Below, piece by piece: positions 1 through 13,700 of a DNA stretch of 64,000 nt. Source of the stretch: Branchipolynoe longqiensis (lineage: Eukaryota > Annelida > Polychaeta > Phyllodocida > Polynoidae). Numbering within the stretch: the stretch's first letter is position 1; every line of letters starts with the position of its first letter. The stretch covers positions 28,133,005 to 28,197,004 of the forward strand of contig CM059186.1 of assembly GCA_030323885.1 (NCBI GenBank), in the 5' to 3' direction. The notes under the pieces are model-generated. The model was not told where the DNA came from. It saw nothing but the letters and a program-made list of their open reading frames with translations, and made no database searches. The position numbers and the translations under genes are program-made.

Positions 1-164
1 GTCTTAAAACTGTCCCCACTGATCTAAATTAGTCCGAAATCACCATTCCACATTGTTTTTTCCTGAAATTCAAATGAAAATAGTCTTGAATTCCTATCAA
101 AAACAGCATTGAAAAGCTTTGAAATAGCCATGAATTCCATCTCTTCACATGTGTACGGCCCCTG
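1..164 (+). mobile_element. MITE-A copy 1 (window-truncated)
   Basis: Right part of the commonest short inverted-repeat element here. Full copies are about 250-290 bp, begin CAGGGTCCGTAC, end GTACGGACCCTG and carry many 'cttgaaaag' motifs internally. Only the right end (tgtacggcccctg) is in the window. Confidence 0.8.
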
Positions 165-213
165 TCTTAATAATGTAATGCCTGTAATGAATGCATTTGT
201 TGACTTGCTTCAG

Positions 214-299
214 ATGGCAGTGGTATTCTTGAGAAGGAGGAGGAATTTGTGCAGCGCTGTATGGATAGTTTAATCACAGCATCGTCCGAACTAGATAAG
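214..299 (+). CDS. usp34: usp34 exon 1 (window numbering)
   Basis: Acceptor ttgcttcag and donor AAG|gtatgg. It opens with the last two bases of a split codon, so an upstream coding exon exists. It encodes GSGILEKEEEFVQRC..., a highly conserved USP34 stretch. The following intron holds two SINE copies. Confidence 0.9.
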
Positions 300-1714
300 G
301 TATGGCAGGAGGTTGCTTTTACAACAATGTTTAACCAAAATTATTATTATTATATTATAAATGATTGCTAATAGTGAATGCGTGTTGCACTATATACACT
401 TCTCAGGAGTGAAAGGTGTCGATTCCACTGAGATTTCATTGAGTTGATGGGGACTGGGTGCGGTGGCCGAATCGGTAGAGCATGGGCCTCGCATGCGAGA
501 AATCGGGAGTTCAGTTCCTGGTCGAGTCAAACCAATGACATATCAAATTCATGCTTGTCACTTCCTAGCCTGGCGCTCAGCATTAATAGGATATGGCAAA
601 GACTGGTTAGTTCAGTGTCAGGATATTGTGACTGAGTGGGATATAGGGCCATGGTGCTGGTGGTCTGGTTTCCCAGTGCGGCCCACTATAAAGTCGCCAT
701 GAGTGTTCACTGTCACAAGTCGGTACCCGTCCCTATATGACCTTAGATTTTGCCAGGACCCCAACAACCAACCAACTTCTGTGTCCGGGCTCTGAATGAC
801 AGAGACATCATTTGCTGCATAGTTTGTCGAGTAGATGGTGCCATCACCCATGTTGTATCGCCGTCTGTGAATTACCTATGTTGCAGAACATCATTTATGG
901 ACTGCCCGTAATGTTACCAGACCGCATGCAGTGGCCGAATCCGTAGAGCACCAGTTTCCTGTGCGGAAGGTTGGGAGTTCGAATCCCAGTCGAGTGAAAC
1001 CAAAATGACTTACAAAATTAATATTTGTCACTACCTAGCCTGGCACTCAGCATTTTTAGGATAGGGCATTGACTGGTTAGCTCAGTGTCAGGATAATGTG
1101 ACTGCATGGGATATCAGGTCATGGTGTCTGTGGCCTGGTATCCCAGTGGGACAGCACTATAAAGTCACCATGAGTGTGCACTGTCACAAGTCGGTACCTG
1201 TCCTGATTTGACCAACGGTGTTGCTTTGACGTAAAACTTCCAACAAACAACAACCTAATGTTACCTCTTTCTAAGTACAAGAGTACATGTTGACATTCTC
1301 ACTTGCGTAAACCTCCAACAAGCAACAACCTAATGTTCCTTCTTTCCAAGCACAACAGTAGACTTTGACATTCTCGTTTGCAGAACCACGAGGGTAACTT
1401 GTTGGTGATTCAACGCGGGTTGATCCTGCTAACAAACCACCTGGAGAGCTTCAGGCGGCGGTACGCCTTCCACATGCGCAACTGGCAGCTGGACGGGCAC
1501 GGCATTAGCAGCCACCAGAAGTCTCTGCAGGATAAGAACTCCATCCCCATCAGGGTGGTGCTGCAGCCGGCCGGGTCGTCCGAAAAGGTAGCTAGCCTTT
1601 CTGTCCTTTGGCATGAGACCTTTCAGGTCTGCTCTGATGGATGGGTGGGGGAGGGTGGAGTGAGTGAGTGAGTGAGTGAGTGAGTGAGTGAGTGAGTGAG
1701 TGAGTGAGTGAGTC

Positions 1715-1752
<38 letters not shown>

Positions 1753-4700
1753 CTGCTGTTGCTGCTGTTGCTGTTGCCTTCTCTCCGCAGGTGAAATGCC
1801 ACATACACAGGTAGTAATGGGACCAGATGCGATGGCCAAATGAGTTAGAGCGTCCGTCTCCCGTGTTGGTAGATCGGGGGTCGTGGGTTCGAACCCTGGT
1901 CCAATCAAACCAATGACTTAAAAATTGATACATGTTGCTTCCTACCCTGGCGCTCGGCATTATTAGGATAGGGCAAGGACTGGTTGGCTCAGTGTCAGCA
2001 TAATGTCACTGAGTGGGATATCAGGTCATGGTGCTGGCGGTCTGGTCTTCCAGTGGGGCAGCACTATAAAGTCGCGATGAGTGCGCACTGTCACAAGTCG
2101 GTACCCGTCCTGATATGACCTTAGATGTTGCTAGGACGTAAAACAATAAACAAACAGGTAGTAATGGGTAGTCTGGATAGTCCAGTGGTTGGTAGCATGC
2201 TCACCCCAGACCTGCAGCAATGTGGATTCGAGTTCAGCTCTAAGCATATCGTCCCATTTATTTGTAACAATTACGCTTGAAATTATTATCATTAATATTA
2301 ATATTATTTATTGGTATTGGTTTATTCATTTATAAAAGTATTCCTAATAATAACTTATTTTCCATCACTTGTTATAGTCATAACCAGCATTGTTTAATTA
2401 GATTAACATCTGGAGATCATATAGTTAATAATTTCCCCATATTAATAGTCGTTACCAGCTCTTCCTGAAGGACCGGACTATATTATCGCAAACCTCACCG
2501 TTAATTTCCGCTTCTTTTTTAAAATTCTTATGCGCATCCTTATCCTCTTCTGTTTATATATTTAGGCATAATAGCCTGTTAACAGGTTCGGCCTCTCTCT
2601 ATACGGCCTGTCATAATTATAGTGGTCATGCGTCGAGGACTGACTATACCAATACTGAGTCCAAAATCTGTTTTTCAATGGATTTAGTGATGGAGCTTCG
2701 ACTATTTTGGGTGGATGCCTATTTTTTTATCCGCTAACAAGATTGCTTTCATCTCTGGATAATGCTGACCAATGAGTTGCCTCCTTTCCAACCAGACCAC
2801 AATAGAAATGCTGAACACGGACCTTGTGGCCGAGCTGCGTGCGGAGGTGACACGATGGTGGGAGACGATGCAGAAACTGCAGCAGCAGCAGCGCCAGCAG
2901 CAGCAGCAGCAGGAAGGAGGTGACGTGGCGTTAGGCAGCCAACCAGGACTGTCGACGGTGCCCACCACTCAGATACTGGGCGGACACCGCAGCAGCTCGA
3001 TGCTGACCCCGATCCTGGGTGCAATGCTGGGCGATGGCCCAGTGCGCATGATCACACTGGGGCAAGAGCTCACCATCGATGTTGACGAGAAGACACTCGG
3101 AGAGATGCAGTTCAAGGACCTCCAGGTTTGTACCAAGGATTTTATATGTATGGATGGCAAAGCAAAGCTGTTTGAGGCTCTCCCAGCGTGCAATCGGAAA
3201 ATACGGCCGCCATATTTGAAGTGTGATAATGAGCGATGATACGGGCGACATAATGACGAATTATTACGCTTTCATGACTTCACTTAAACATCTCTCTACT
3301 GTCTGTGGTACTACTACTAGGGACATCGGTCTTTATTTTTAAAATTGTTCTGGCTGCATTTCTAAGGCATCATTAACCATGTTGGTTTAATAGAAAATAA
3401 AACGAAAAAGAAGCCTACCAGTAGGCTATGGCATATGAATGACGTGGGCAATTATCATGCTTTCAAAATGGCCAACTATCACGCTTTCATGATGTCACTT
3501 AACCATCTATCCCTCTATATATGTTTGTACTGCGAGGTTTGAATTTAAAAGCAGGGACCAAAGATCTCAGCGATTTCGCGGATTTCCTCGATTTATTTAT
3601 ATTGACTAATTAACGTTGAGAATCAGGATATATATGACAACAATTGGTTAGTTTGATTCTCATTCTTATATGATGTTGCTAGAGCATGAAACCCAAATAA
3701 GAAAGACTTAGGTATGACCGATAATATAACTACAACAAAGATAGTTGAAACCTGACTTCTGGCATTTACTGCGATTCCTGACAATGCTAATTCTATGTAG
3801 GAAAATCCGCGTTTCCGCTCGAATTCGCCCTTGGTGTAATAATCTTGGCTTGATTGCCGCTTCTTTTTTTTTGCTGGAGACTACTTTCATCCCTGCAAAA
3901 GGCATCTGTTTTTATAAAGCTGCGTAGTCCGATGAAAACATTGAATTCTTAGAAGTGAGACATAGCTTATAAGCTTCTTTTTCTTTCTATTTGAATTGAT
4001 TTTGTTATTGGGTTTCTGATGCTTTGTTTAAGGATCCAATTTATCAGAAGCAAGAACTATGGGGTGTCCGTTCTGATGACCTTAGATGTTGCCAAGACGT
4101 AAAAAAAACAATCAACTATGGGATGTAGTATTAATTATTTGATCCCGTGCACTTCATAGTGGGTGTGCTTGAAGGAAATTTATTAATCTAGTCATCAAAC
4201 CTTGAGATTGATTTTTTGTTTTAAAGTTATATAAAATACAAGCTACCTTCTATTACTTAAAATAAATTGAGGCATTTAGATTATTGGTTGCCTTTTCCAG
4301 TTGGTGTTTGTCTCGCTCGGAGCCTGTCGACCACCACGGAAGCATGACGGTTCAACATCGGTGTCTTACTTGTCCCCTCCGCCTCGAGAAAAGCTACCCA
4401 TGATGCTGCTCCTGGGAGAGCAGCACTTCGACAAGCTCTTCAGTCTCCTCCAGCAACTGTCGAGCTTCAGGTGTAACCATAAGGACATGGTAGGTCCGAC
4501 AGTTTGATGGTCTTTGGTGATTTGTGCAGTTTGTAACATTTATAGGAAATCAGTACCCCGCGTATTTTGCGGCAATGATGAAGCACATCATGACTATCAT
4601 CATAGTCATGGTGATCTGTGCAGTTTGCAATGTTTAAAGGAAATCAGTACCCCACGTATTCTGGGGTGATGAAGCACATGATCATGGTGATCTGTGCAGT

Positions 4701-7700
4701 TTACAACATTTATATGAAATCAGTACCCCGCGTATCCTGGGGTGATTATGAAACACGTGATGGTCATGGTGATCTGTGTAGTTTACAACATTTATATGAA
4801 ATCAGTACCACGCATATCCTGGGGTGATTATGAAACACATGATGTCATGGTGATCTGTGCGGTTTGCAACATTTATAGGAAATTATGGATGATGAAACAC
4901 TTATTAAAACGGGATTTAAGCATTTGGATATTTCTGAGCCAATTAAAGTTACATAATCCAAGTTTCTTCCATATTTTAAAAATATATATATTAGGTGGAT
5001 TGTTAGCCTATTTTACCTTATTTTGAAGTGAGTTATTTTAATGGGTGTTATATTCCCACTGAACTCCTAATGGTGTTGTATTTTCATATGACTTCTCATG
5101 GTTTTGTGTTCTCATAGGACTCCTAATGCCATTCTATTCATGTAGAGCTCCTAATGGTGGTGTGTACTCGCAGAACTCTTAATCGTGGTGTATTCCCAGA
5201 AAATTATTTATAGAGTGTATTCCCACAGAATTCCTAATGGTGTGTTTCCACAGAACTACCGAATGCTGTTGTATTCCCACAAAACTCCTAATGGTGGTAT
5301 ATTCCCATAACACTAGTAATGGTGTTGTGTTCCCACAAAATTCCTAATGGTGATGTATTTCCACCGATTTCCAATTTATGGTGTGTTCCCCAGAACTCCG
5401 AATGGTGTTGTATTCCCACAAAACTACTAATTTGTAATAGTGTTGTATTCTCACAGGATACCCTGTGGTGTTTTGTTTCCGTAGAACTCCTAATAGTGTT
5501 GCATACTAGAAGGATTCCTAATGGTGGTGTATTCCTGCAGGACTCCTAATGGTGTTTTTTTCCGCCCTACAGGACTCCCAGGAACAGCAGAGCCTGCAGG
5601 TGAAGGCACGTGTACTTTCTCGCAAGGTCTGGGAGCTGCTCATGCTCCTCCCCACCAACACTGACATGCTGGATGCCTTCACCGCTGTCAACTCGCAGAA
5701 GAGCCCGGCTTCCTGGGACCCGCTACTCGATTCGCACAACCCCCACAAACTCATGTACTCACTCCAAGTTGTCGAGTCACTGTCCCGTCCGCCCAAACAC
5801 CGCCGGCAATCGATATTCCGCACACGAACCACAAGCGACTCGCACGCTACCAGCACCGACTCTGAGATGTCGGTGGATGAACAGGAGCTTCCAGAGGAGG
5901 CTTGGAGCAGGCGCTTTGTCAACTGTGGTGGACTCAAACACCTGTACCAGATCTTCCTGAGTGGCAGCCTTCAGACCAAGGAGGGCGGCCACTGGAACGA
6001 GTGGAAGCAGGACTGCCTTGCCTACTTACTCAGACTGATGAGCCAGTTCGCATTGGCACAGGCGGAGGTGGAGATGATCTCTGACGAGGTGTTTGAGAGC
6101 AGTTTTGAGAGCCCCAAGAAGCGTGCTAAGAAGCAGAAGATCTTCGAGAAGATTGTCATACCCACGCTAAATGAGACTATGCTGTCGATGATTGAGGTGG
6201 AGTGGGTGCTGCGCATCCTTATGAGCATACTCTACGACGCCGCTATGCCGAAGGAGTTGAGCCCTTGGCAACAGGCCTCGTGGGGGCGCACCGAGGTAGT
6301 GCACTATGCGCTGTCCTTCCTTGTGTCCTGGGCGCACTCGTGTGAGGCAGTGCGCCCAGTCCTCTGTGGTAGCGACAACTTCAGCTCCTGGCTGAAGCGA
6401 CTCACCCTTGAAGCACCTGAGGTGAGCCTGATCTCAATAAGCAATTATTGCCGGATATGGTGGTTGAGGCCTAGGGGACTTGGGAATAGATACTGGCCAA
6501 AGTATAGCCAAGATTGATGTGCATTCTGGGAACTCAAGCCCTCCCTATGCTACCCCCTAACCTCTTCTCTGTCAACTGATACCAAATTTAGCCCCCTTGG
6601 TATTACTGGTTTTAAGATAGGATATGAGATATGGCAGGCGCATTCAGGTGCTCCCGGCCTATAAGATGTGTAACTTGTGGGTGCATTTCGGCGCTCCCGT
6701 CTTTAAAGGGTTAAACAAAGGTAGATATTTGTACATTGAAAAATGGTCTTCACATGGCAAGTGTTCGCCGATAACAGGGGTCACTGAAGACAGGCACTGA
6801 AACAGGTATGAGAATTATTTGTACCTTAGCGATGTGTGCGTAACGCACCTTTTTCCCTTTGGGATTTTCTGGTGTTCTGATTGTTCAATGGTGATTTGAC
6901 TGTTTTCAGTGCATTCATTGACCCCTAAAACCTGGGTGTAGACACCTTAATTACCATTCTAGGGTGAATAGTAAGGAAGTTATTTTAAGGTATTGGTGAC
7001 CATCTTGGATGCCATCTTGGATTTGACAACTTTCCAATAGGCTGATTTTGGTAGATTTTTAGTATGATGTTCTCCACATCCAATACTATCAGAAACAGTT
7101 GAAAAACCTTTTTCTAGAAATTTATTTGGGGTATGGTGGTCATTTTTCATACATCTACCCGACTATCCCACCAACAGCCCCAGGTGCGACAGGAGGCGTG
7201 CCGTGGGCTCTACCGGCTTTGTTTGGGGCAGTCATCGGACGGCAGGACTGGGTACGAGTTCCTCGTTCCCACCATGGCAGCTATGTTGACCTTCTTGGAT
7301 GAGGCGCAAAAGATGAAGCCGGCGAAGAAGACGATAAGCGATGAGAAGGAGCCATACGGGCCTGGATGTCGTGACTACTTCTGGCTGCTGTGCCACCTGG
7401 TGGACAAAGTGTCCACAGAAGACGCTGTCAGGAGCTGGGAGCAGGTATAACTGCGCATAATGAAAGACTTCTTTAAAATAGTTAAATTTTGTACAGAGCT
7501 ATCGTTGTAGTGATAATAGATAGATTAGAAAATAATTTATTAAAAGAAAATTATTATAATGATAAAAAATAAATTTAACTTCAATGTATGAGTCTTCGTT
7601 TTTTTGGTGTTTTTTTTAAAAACATTCGTTGACTTAAGCAAGTACCACTTTTGTACATCATCAGTTTGACTCAGCCTGAGATCAAACCTACGCGTGATTA

Positions 7701-10700
7701 ATACAGCTGTGTAATTGTTGCGATAATGTAGTGACAAGTTCCAATTCTATACATCATTTTGACTCGACCAGGAATCAAACGCACATGTGGCAAATACAGC
7801 TGCGTAATGTTTGAGATATGGTAGTGACAAGTGCTAATTTTGTACATTTTCGGTTTGACTCGGCTGGGGGTCAAACCCATATGGCAAATAAGCTGTGGAA
7901 TTTTTGAGACCCTGTTGTGACAAGTGCCAATTTTGTACATCTTTGGTTTAACACGGCTAGAGATCACATTGACATGTGGCTAATACAGCAATGTAATTGT
8001 TGAGATGTGGTAGTGAGAAGGGCCAATTGTGTATATTTTCGATTTGACTCGGCTGGGGGCTATATAGAGAAATAGCTGTGTAATTGTTGAGACACTAGGG
8101 ATCCCATTGACATGCGGCAAATACAGCTGTGTAATTGTTCAGACACGGTAGTGACAAGTACCAATTTTGTACATCTTTGGTTTAACGCAGCTGGAGATCA
8201 AACCCACATGTGAAAAATACAGTAATGGTTGAGACACGGTAAAGACAAGTACCAATTGTGTACATCTTCGATGTGGCTTGGCTGGAGATCACGTTGCAGA
8301 GAATACAGCTGGGTAATTGTTGGTGTTGCAGCAGGATGGGGTGATAGACCTGAACGGGCTGGCGAAGCACGTGGCGGAGCTAATCGTGCAGCGGCCATAT
8401 CTAGAGAGGCGTCACAACACCGTGGAGGATGACGGGCTCTTCGGGCTTCTGCACTTGTACACAGCCATCATCAAGCACAACCCACCCTTCAAGACCTCAC
8501 CAGACGGACAGGTAAGCAAGCGCTTGGATGACTGTATCACAGGGTTCGTACAGGGCCTGGAAAGTCTTGAAAAGTCTCAAACTTCATTTTCCCCATTTCA
8601 AGGTGTTAAAAAGCCTTGAATTTAACCTGTTTTGGGTAATTATTCTTGAAAAGCCTTGAATTCGATTAACCTGTCCCCACTGATCTAAATTAGTCAAATT
8701 GCCATTTGGAATGTTGATTTTCGACTAAATACAAATGAAAAGTCTTGAATTCCTATATATATATAAACTGCCTTGAAAAGCCTAGATGTAGCCTTTGAAT
8801 TCCATATCTTCACATGTTTACGGACCCTGGTATTGTGTAATGTTTTTTATGGGAAATATTTTTCTTCTGAACAAAGTCCTTTTTCAACATCGAGGCACTG
8901 ATCTTTCAGACATTTTTGGTATAGTTATCTACACATTTTTTTAATGGTTTTTGTTTAATTTTTCATTACAATAAAAAGAAAAGAAATTGCAAACATTTAC
9001 TCGTCGTTTCTCATGCATATGATGAGTTAGCCTTAATGTAACCACATAGGGTTTCTCATGAGTTAGGTGTAGAAAAATGATTTTTGTGGAGAGGTAATGG
9101 TAGCAAGTCAGTTGTTGACCGGTATAGGGTGTTATGCCTGAGGGCCTCTTGCATGTAATGCGTATTGACCGATTTTGATATGAATTCCCGGAGTCTCATT
9201 ATGCTTGAGCCCTGTTTAAGGCAGTGGATTTTTTAATTAAATTACTTCAGCTTTCAATCGGTAGCTATTTTGATTGCTAGAAACTATTTAAGTTTATTTG
9301 TAACAAATAGCCAGCCATAGAAAAGTAGTTAGTACTAAAGAGTGATGTCAGACAGGTCAGTCAGTTTTATCTTGAGGGAGGGAAGGTGGTCCGCACATGG
9401 GTAGACCGTATGCATTTTGACCCAGATATTAATTTGGAACTATGTTGGGGGAGTGAGTTAGTCTGCGACTAGTCACAGAGTCGCTAGTTGCATCGTCGCT
9501 AGCTCTGTGACAAGACATCAAAGTGTCCCAACATGCTGGATTCACAACTATCAACGGTGTCGTCGAATTGAATTGCCATTTAGAAAGTCATCGCAGTGAC
9601 GAATTTCTGTGCCTCATTGCCTAGTAGTGTGTGGCCTTGGCATCAGGTGATGGCAGATTGGTAATTATATTGGTGAATAATATAAGAACAAAGACTTGGC
9701 TGTGGTTAATTGATTGATATCAGGTAGTCATTAAATAGACAATTTCCACCACCAACCTGCCCGCCCTCTTAAATCAATGGAAGAAGTAATCTGAATAGCC
9801 GCTCACTCCAGGGTCTGTATGGGGCCTGGAAAGTCTTGAAAAGTCTTAAACTTCATTTGCTCCATTTCAATGCTTTGAAAAGCCTTGAATTCCACCTATT
9901 TTTGGGTAATTAGTCTTGAAAAACTTGAATTCCATTAAACTGTACCCAATGATCTAAATTCGCCATTCGCCATAGTTGTTTTTTCCTGAAATCCAAATGA
10001 AAATAATCTTGAATTCCTATCAATTTGAATTCCATATCTTCACATGTGTACTGACCCTGTCATTGCATCATGCGCTGTAGAAATGGTGGTATAGATTATT
10101 TTCTTCGATTGGCAGTGGCTAGAACTTAACTTACAGACTTACAGATCCTCTTCTGGCTGATCTAGGCCCTATATGTCTAATATGGGTGGTAGCTCACTAC
10201 GTATGTTCCGCTTTAAATGTCTATTAATGAAGCTTTGAATCAATGTGAGTAAATACTGAGAACTGGCGGTTGTTGCTTTTTCAGGCGTTTTTGCTGGAGG
10301 TTTTCTGGTGTCTGTTTGCGTTGCCATCACCCAAACAGCGCTACCTGCCCAAGTGCAAGTCCATGCCGACCCGATCAGCAGCCTTCGACTTGATGGTGGA
10401 GATGGTGCGCAGCAGTCTGGAGAACTACGCCGTCCTCCACGAGATTGTTCTCAAGCAGCATCACAAAGGTAGCCCCACCTCCTCTCCCCTCCTCACCCCC
10501 CCCCCCCAATCTATGGTATATATTATCAAAAGGCATAATTTTGCCAATGTGTAAACATGTGGAATAGTCTTAGTGAATGGGTGCACGGGGTGATTTTTAA
10601 ATGTGCCGCCACCTTTGGCTTCACTCAGCCAATTTGAAATCATTCGATCCATTCACTCGGAACTATTTATGTATGCCTATCGGACTGTATGTTCCTGAAC

Positions 10701-13700
10701 TTTTTATTGCACATTTACTCAGTTAGTTCATTATTCGCATTGGATGTATGCTTCATGTGACGCTTTTACAATTCGATGGAGCTAAAAGCAGCCCAGGATC
10801 AATACATCGCATGTATAAGACAACATTGTGCGAGAATGTGTTCCTTTGTTGTGTTTTATTTTTTACCCGTATCATATTTTCTGGACGCAACTACCTAACA
10901 TTTACTGTGCAGAAAGCACCCCAGTATCAACGTGGTACATGTTAACTAACATGTAAGAAGACATGCGAGAGTGGTATATGTTGGTGTTTTTTTTAAGCCA
11001 CCATATTGCCTAGACAAGGCTGCCTAACATTTATTGGGTAGTTTGCATTAAGAACCTCTGGTAATTAGCAAGACGAAGTGCCTAGCAAGATAACCCGATT
11101 AGCAAGTCAGAGCGATTAGCAAGTCAGAGCGATTAGCAAGCCAGAGCGATTAGGAAACCGGAGCGAATAACCAGTCAGAGCGATTATCCCAGCTGAACAT
11201 CTACTGATACATTGACAGACTCACATGCAGCCTACTCGTGGGACAACTGGCCCCATGAAGACGGGCGGTCCAACTGCGGGTACGTGGGGCTGACGAACCT
11301 GGGTGCCACATGCTACCTGGCCACGTGCATGCAACACTTGTACATGATACCGCAGGCCCGCAAGTCCGTGCTAGAGGCCAAGGTGGGTGCAACAGTACGT
11401 ACGTTTTGTCACACTTCTCCCTAAGCTTCGGTGTGATTTGTATTACATGTAAGATAGTGGCATGTTGGTGTGCATCGGGCACAGTGCACCCTGTGTATGC
11501 ACATTTTTTTGTTCTTCTTTTTTTTTTATTGAGGCTGTATTTATACTGTCCATAGCGTGTAAGCCTGGTACCCAGGCTTGTTTTCAATGCTGGCCAGCTG
11601 TAGTGTTGGTGTTGTCTTATCAAACAGGAGCTGCTGATAAGTTATTTGATTGTCTGCATTTCAGTAGCAGATAGATAGTATGTTGGTACGTTTAGTAGCC
11701 CATGTTAGTTTTTTTGGGCCCTCTTGCCATTGTATTTTTGTTCTATTCTTATTACTATGTTAGTTGTTTTCTTAAGGTTCTATGTTAGTGTTTTGGGGTT
11801 TTCTTGGGAAGAGTTTTCCGCTTTTTTTCTACTTAATTCTATACTAGCCTATTTTATTTACATGTCCATAGGCATGTACGTAATAGCTGGTTGAGTTATG
11901 TTTGTTTGAATTTGATTTGATTCATATTGTTGTTGGATATGTTATCTGGCTTTTATATTTCCGGTTATCCCGCCCTGGGCTGTCCAGTTGGACATCATCA
12001 CCTTCACCAGTATGCTTTGAGGGGTCAATCCACGCCGCCAAATTGAAAAGGGCATAGTTTGCTCACTGTCCACCACACACCCATACCTTGCCCCCAAGGT
12101 CATCCCACAATGCAAACTTAAAACCCCCATTTTGCTTTAAACAGTCAATCCACACCGCCAAATTGAAATGGGCAGAGTTGCTCCTTGTCCACCACACACC
12201 CGTACCTCGCTCTAATTCTCCTTTAAGTGTAAACACACACCGGCAACTTGAAAAAAACACCCAATCACTCCCCAGATATTCTAGCTTCGCTCTGTTTCGC
12301 TATGCAGTGCCTGACAGGTAGCAAGCACGAGGGCACGCTGCTGGAGCTGCAGAAGATGTTCGCGTACCTGATGGACTCTGAGCGCAAGGCCTACAACCCG
12401 CGCTCCTTCTGCAAGGTGTACACCATGGACAAGGTGCCGCTCAACACTGGCGAGCAGAAGGACATGGCCGAGTTCTTCACGGACCTCATCAGCAAGCTCG
12501 AGGATATGGGGCCAGAGCTGGTGAGCACACCACATCCAGGGTCATATCAGTTAGATTAGTGCTACTTGTGATAATTACAATATGCATGCCAACATTTGAG
12601 TCCCCCCCCCCCTTTTTTTTCTTCTTTTTTCTTAATTAGTACTTACTGGTTAATAGTGTTTTTGTTTGTTTGTTTGTTTAATGAATACTTAGTGATTAGA
12701 ATAGTACTTACAGATTAGAAGTGTTTGTCTAACGAGTATTTACTGATTAGAAGTGTTTGTTTAACTACTTACTGACTGGAAGTGTTTTTGTTTGTTTAAC
12801 GAGTATTTACTGGTTAGAATAGTTTTTGTCTAACAAGCTTGTGTTTATCTAACTAGTACTTACTGATTAGAGGTGTGTTTGTTTGAGTACTTCCTGATTA
12901 GAAGTCTTTGTTTGTCTAATGCCACTTCACATCCTGGGACGTATCAGTTAGATTAATAATACTTATTTTAATTATAATATGCAGAGTAATAGTTTACGAT
13001 TACCTCCCCCTTCCTTCTTTAAAAAGAAATTAGGACCCTTGGTGGATATGATCAAACATTGAGAACAGTTCATAATTGTTATGCATGCAGACATGCGTGC
13101 AATAATCTTGCTGGAGTGAGAAAACAGTTTCTGCAATAAAAAGGATTTGTTGGTCTCGAGTTAGATAATCTGCCCTCAACTACTAAATGCTTACCTGTTT
13201 GATTTCAGAAACGCCTCGTCAAGACGTTGTTTGGCGGTGTCATCACCAACAACGTGGTGTCCCTGGTTAGTAGAATAAATATTTACTACCCAAAAAGCAA
13301 CAAAATATATATATATTTATAAAGGGCAGCTACAGGACAAATATAAGTGGGATGTGGGATGAGTATATATTCTATGGCTAGGAATATCAGCCCTAACCTG
13401 TAGAAAAAGAGAGAAAATCCCCCGGTGCGACACACATGTTTCCCGCGCCCGTTGAGGGCGGGGGTTGCCGACGGTGGCGCCACCGGTGCCAAGTGCTGTG
13501 GAGGAGGCAGAACAAGAATAATCGGTACAATAATAAAGTATATAATAATTCTCTTCCGCGCTTTTATACTCGCATAATGCGTTATGCATCACAATTACAC
13601 ACATACATACACACACACACACACTATTTATATGTTTTTAAATTTAGGCTATGATAACTTCACAATCAATATATGCATAATGTTCCCACGGTTTTCCTCC

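Noticed and set aside
453..530. tRNA gene
   Set aside because: A and B box motifs are present, but the sequence is the head of a SINE repeated about 25 times with a common body and tail; no acceptor stem was found.
1429..1960. Minus-strand polyglutamine protein of 159 aa
   Set aside because: Shadow of exon 2 plus TGAG and CTG/TTG microsatellites.
6421..6517. Continuation of exon 5 to the stop at 6515-6517
   Set aside because: Homology ends at the GAG|gtgagc donor; the tail SLISISNYC... is intron read-through.
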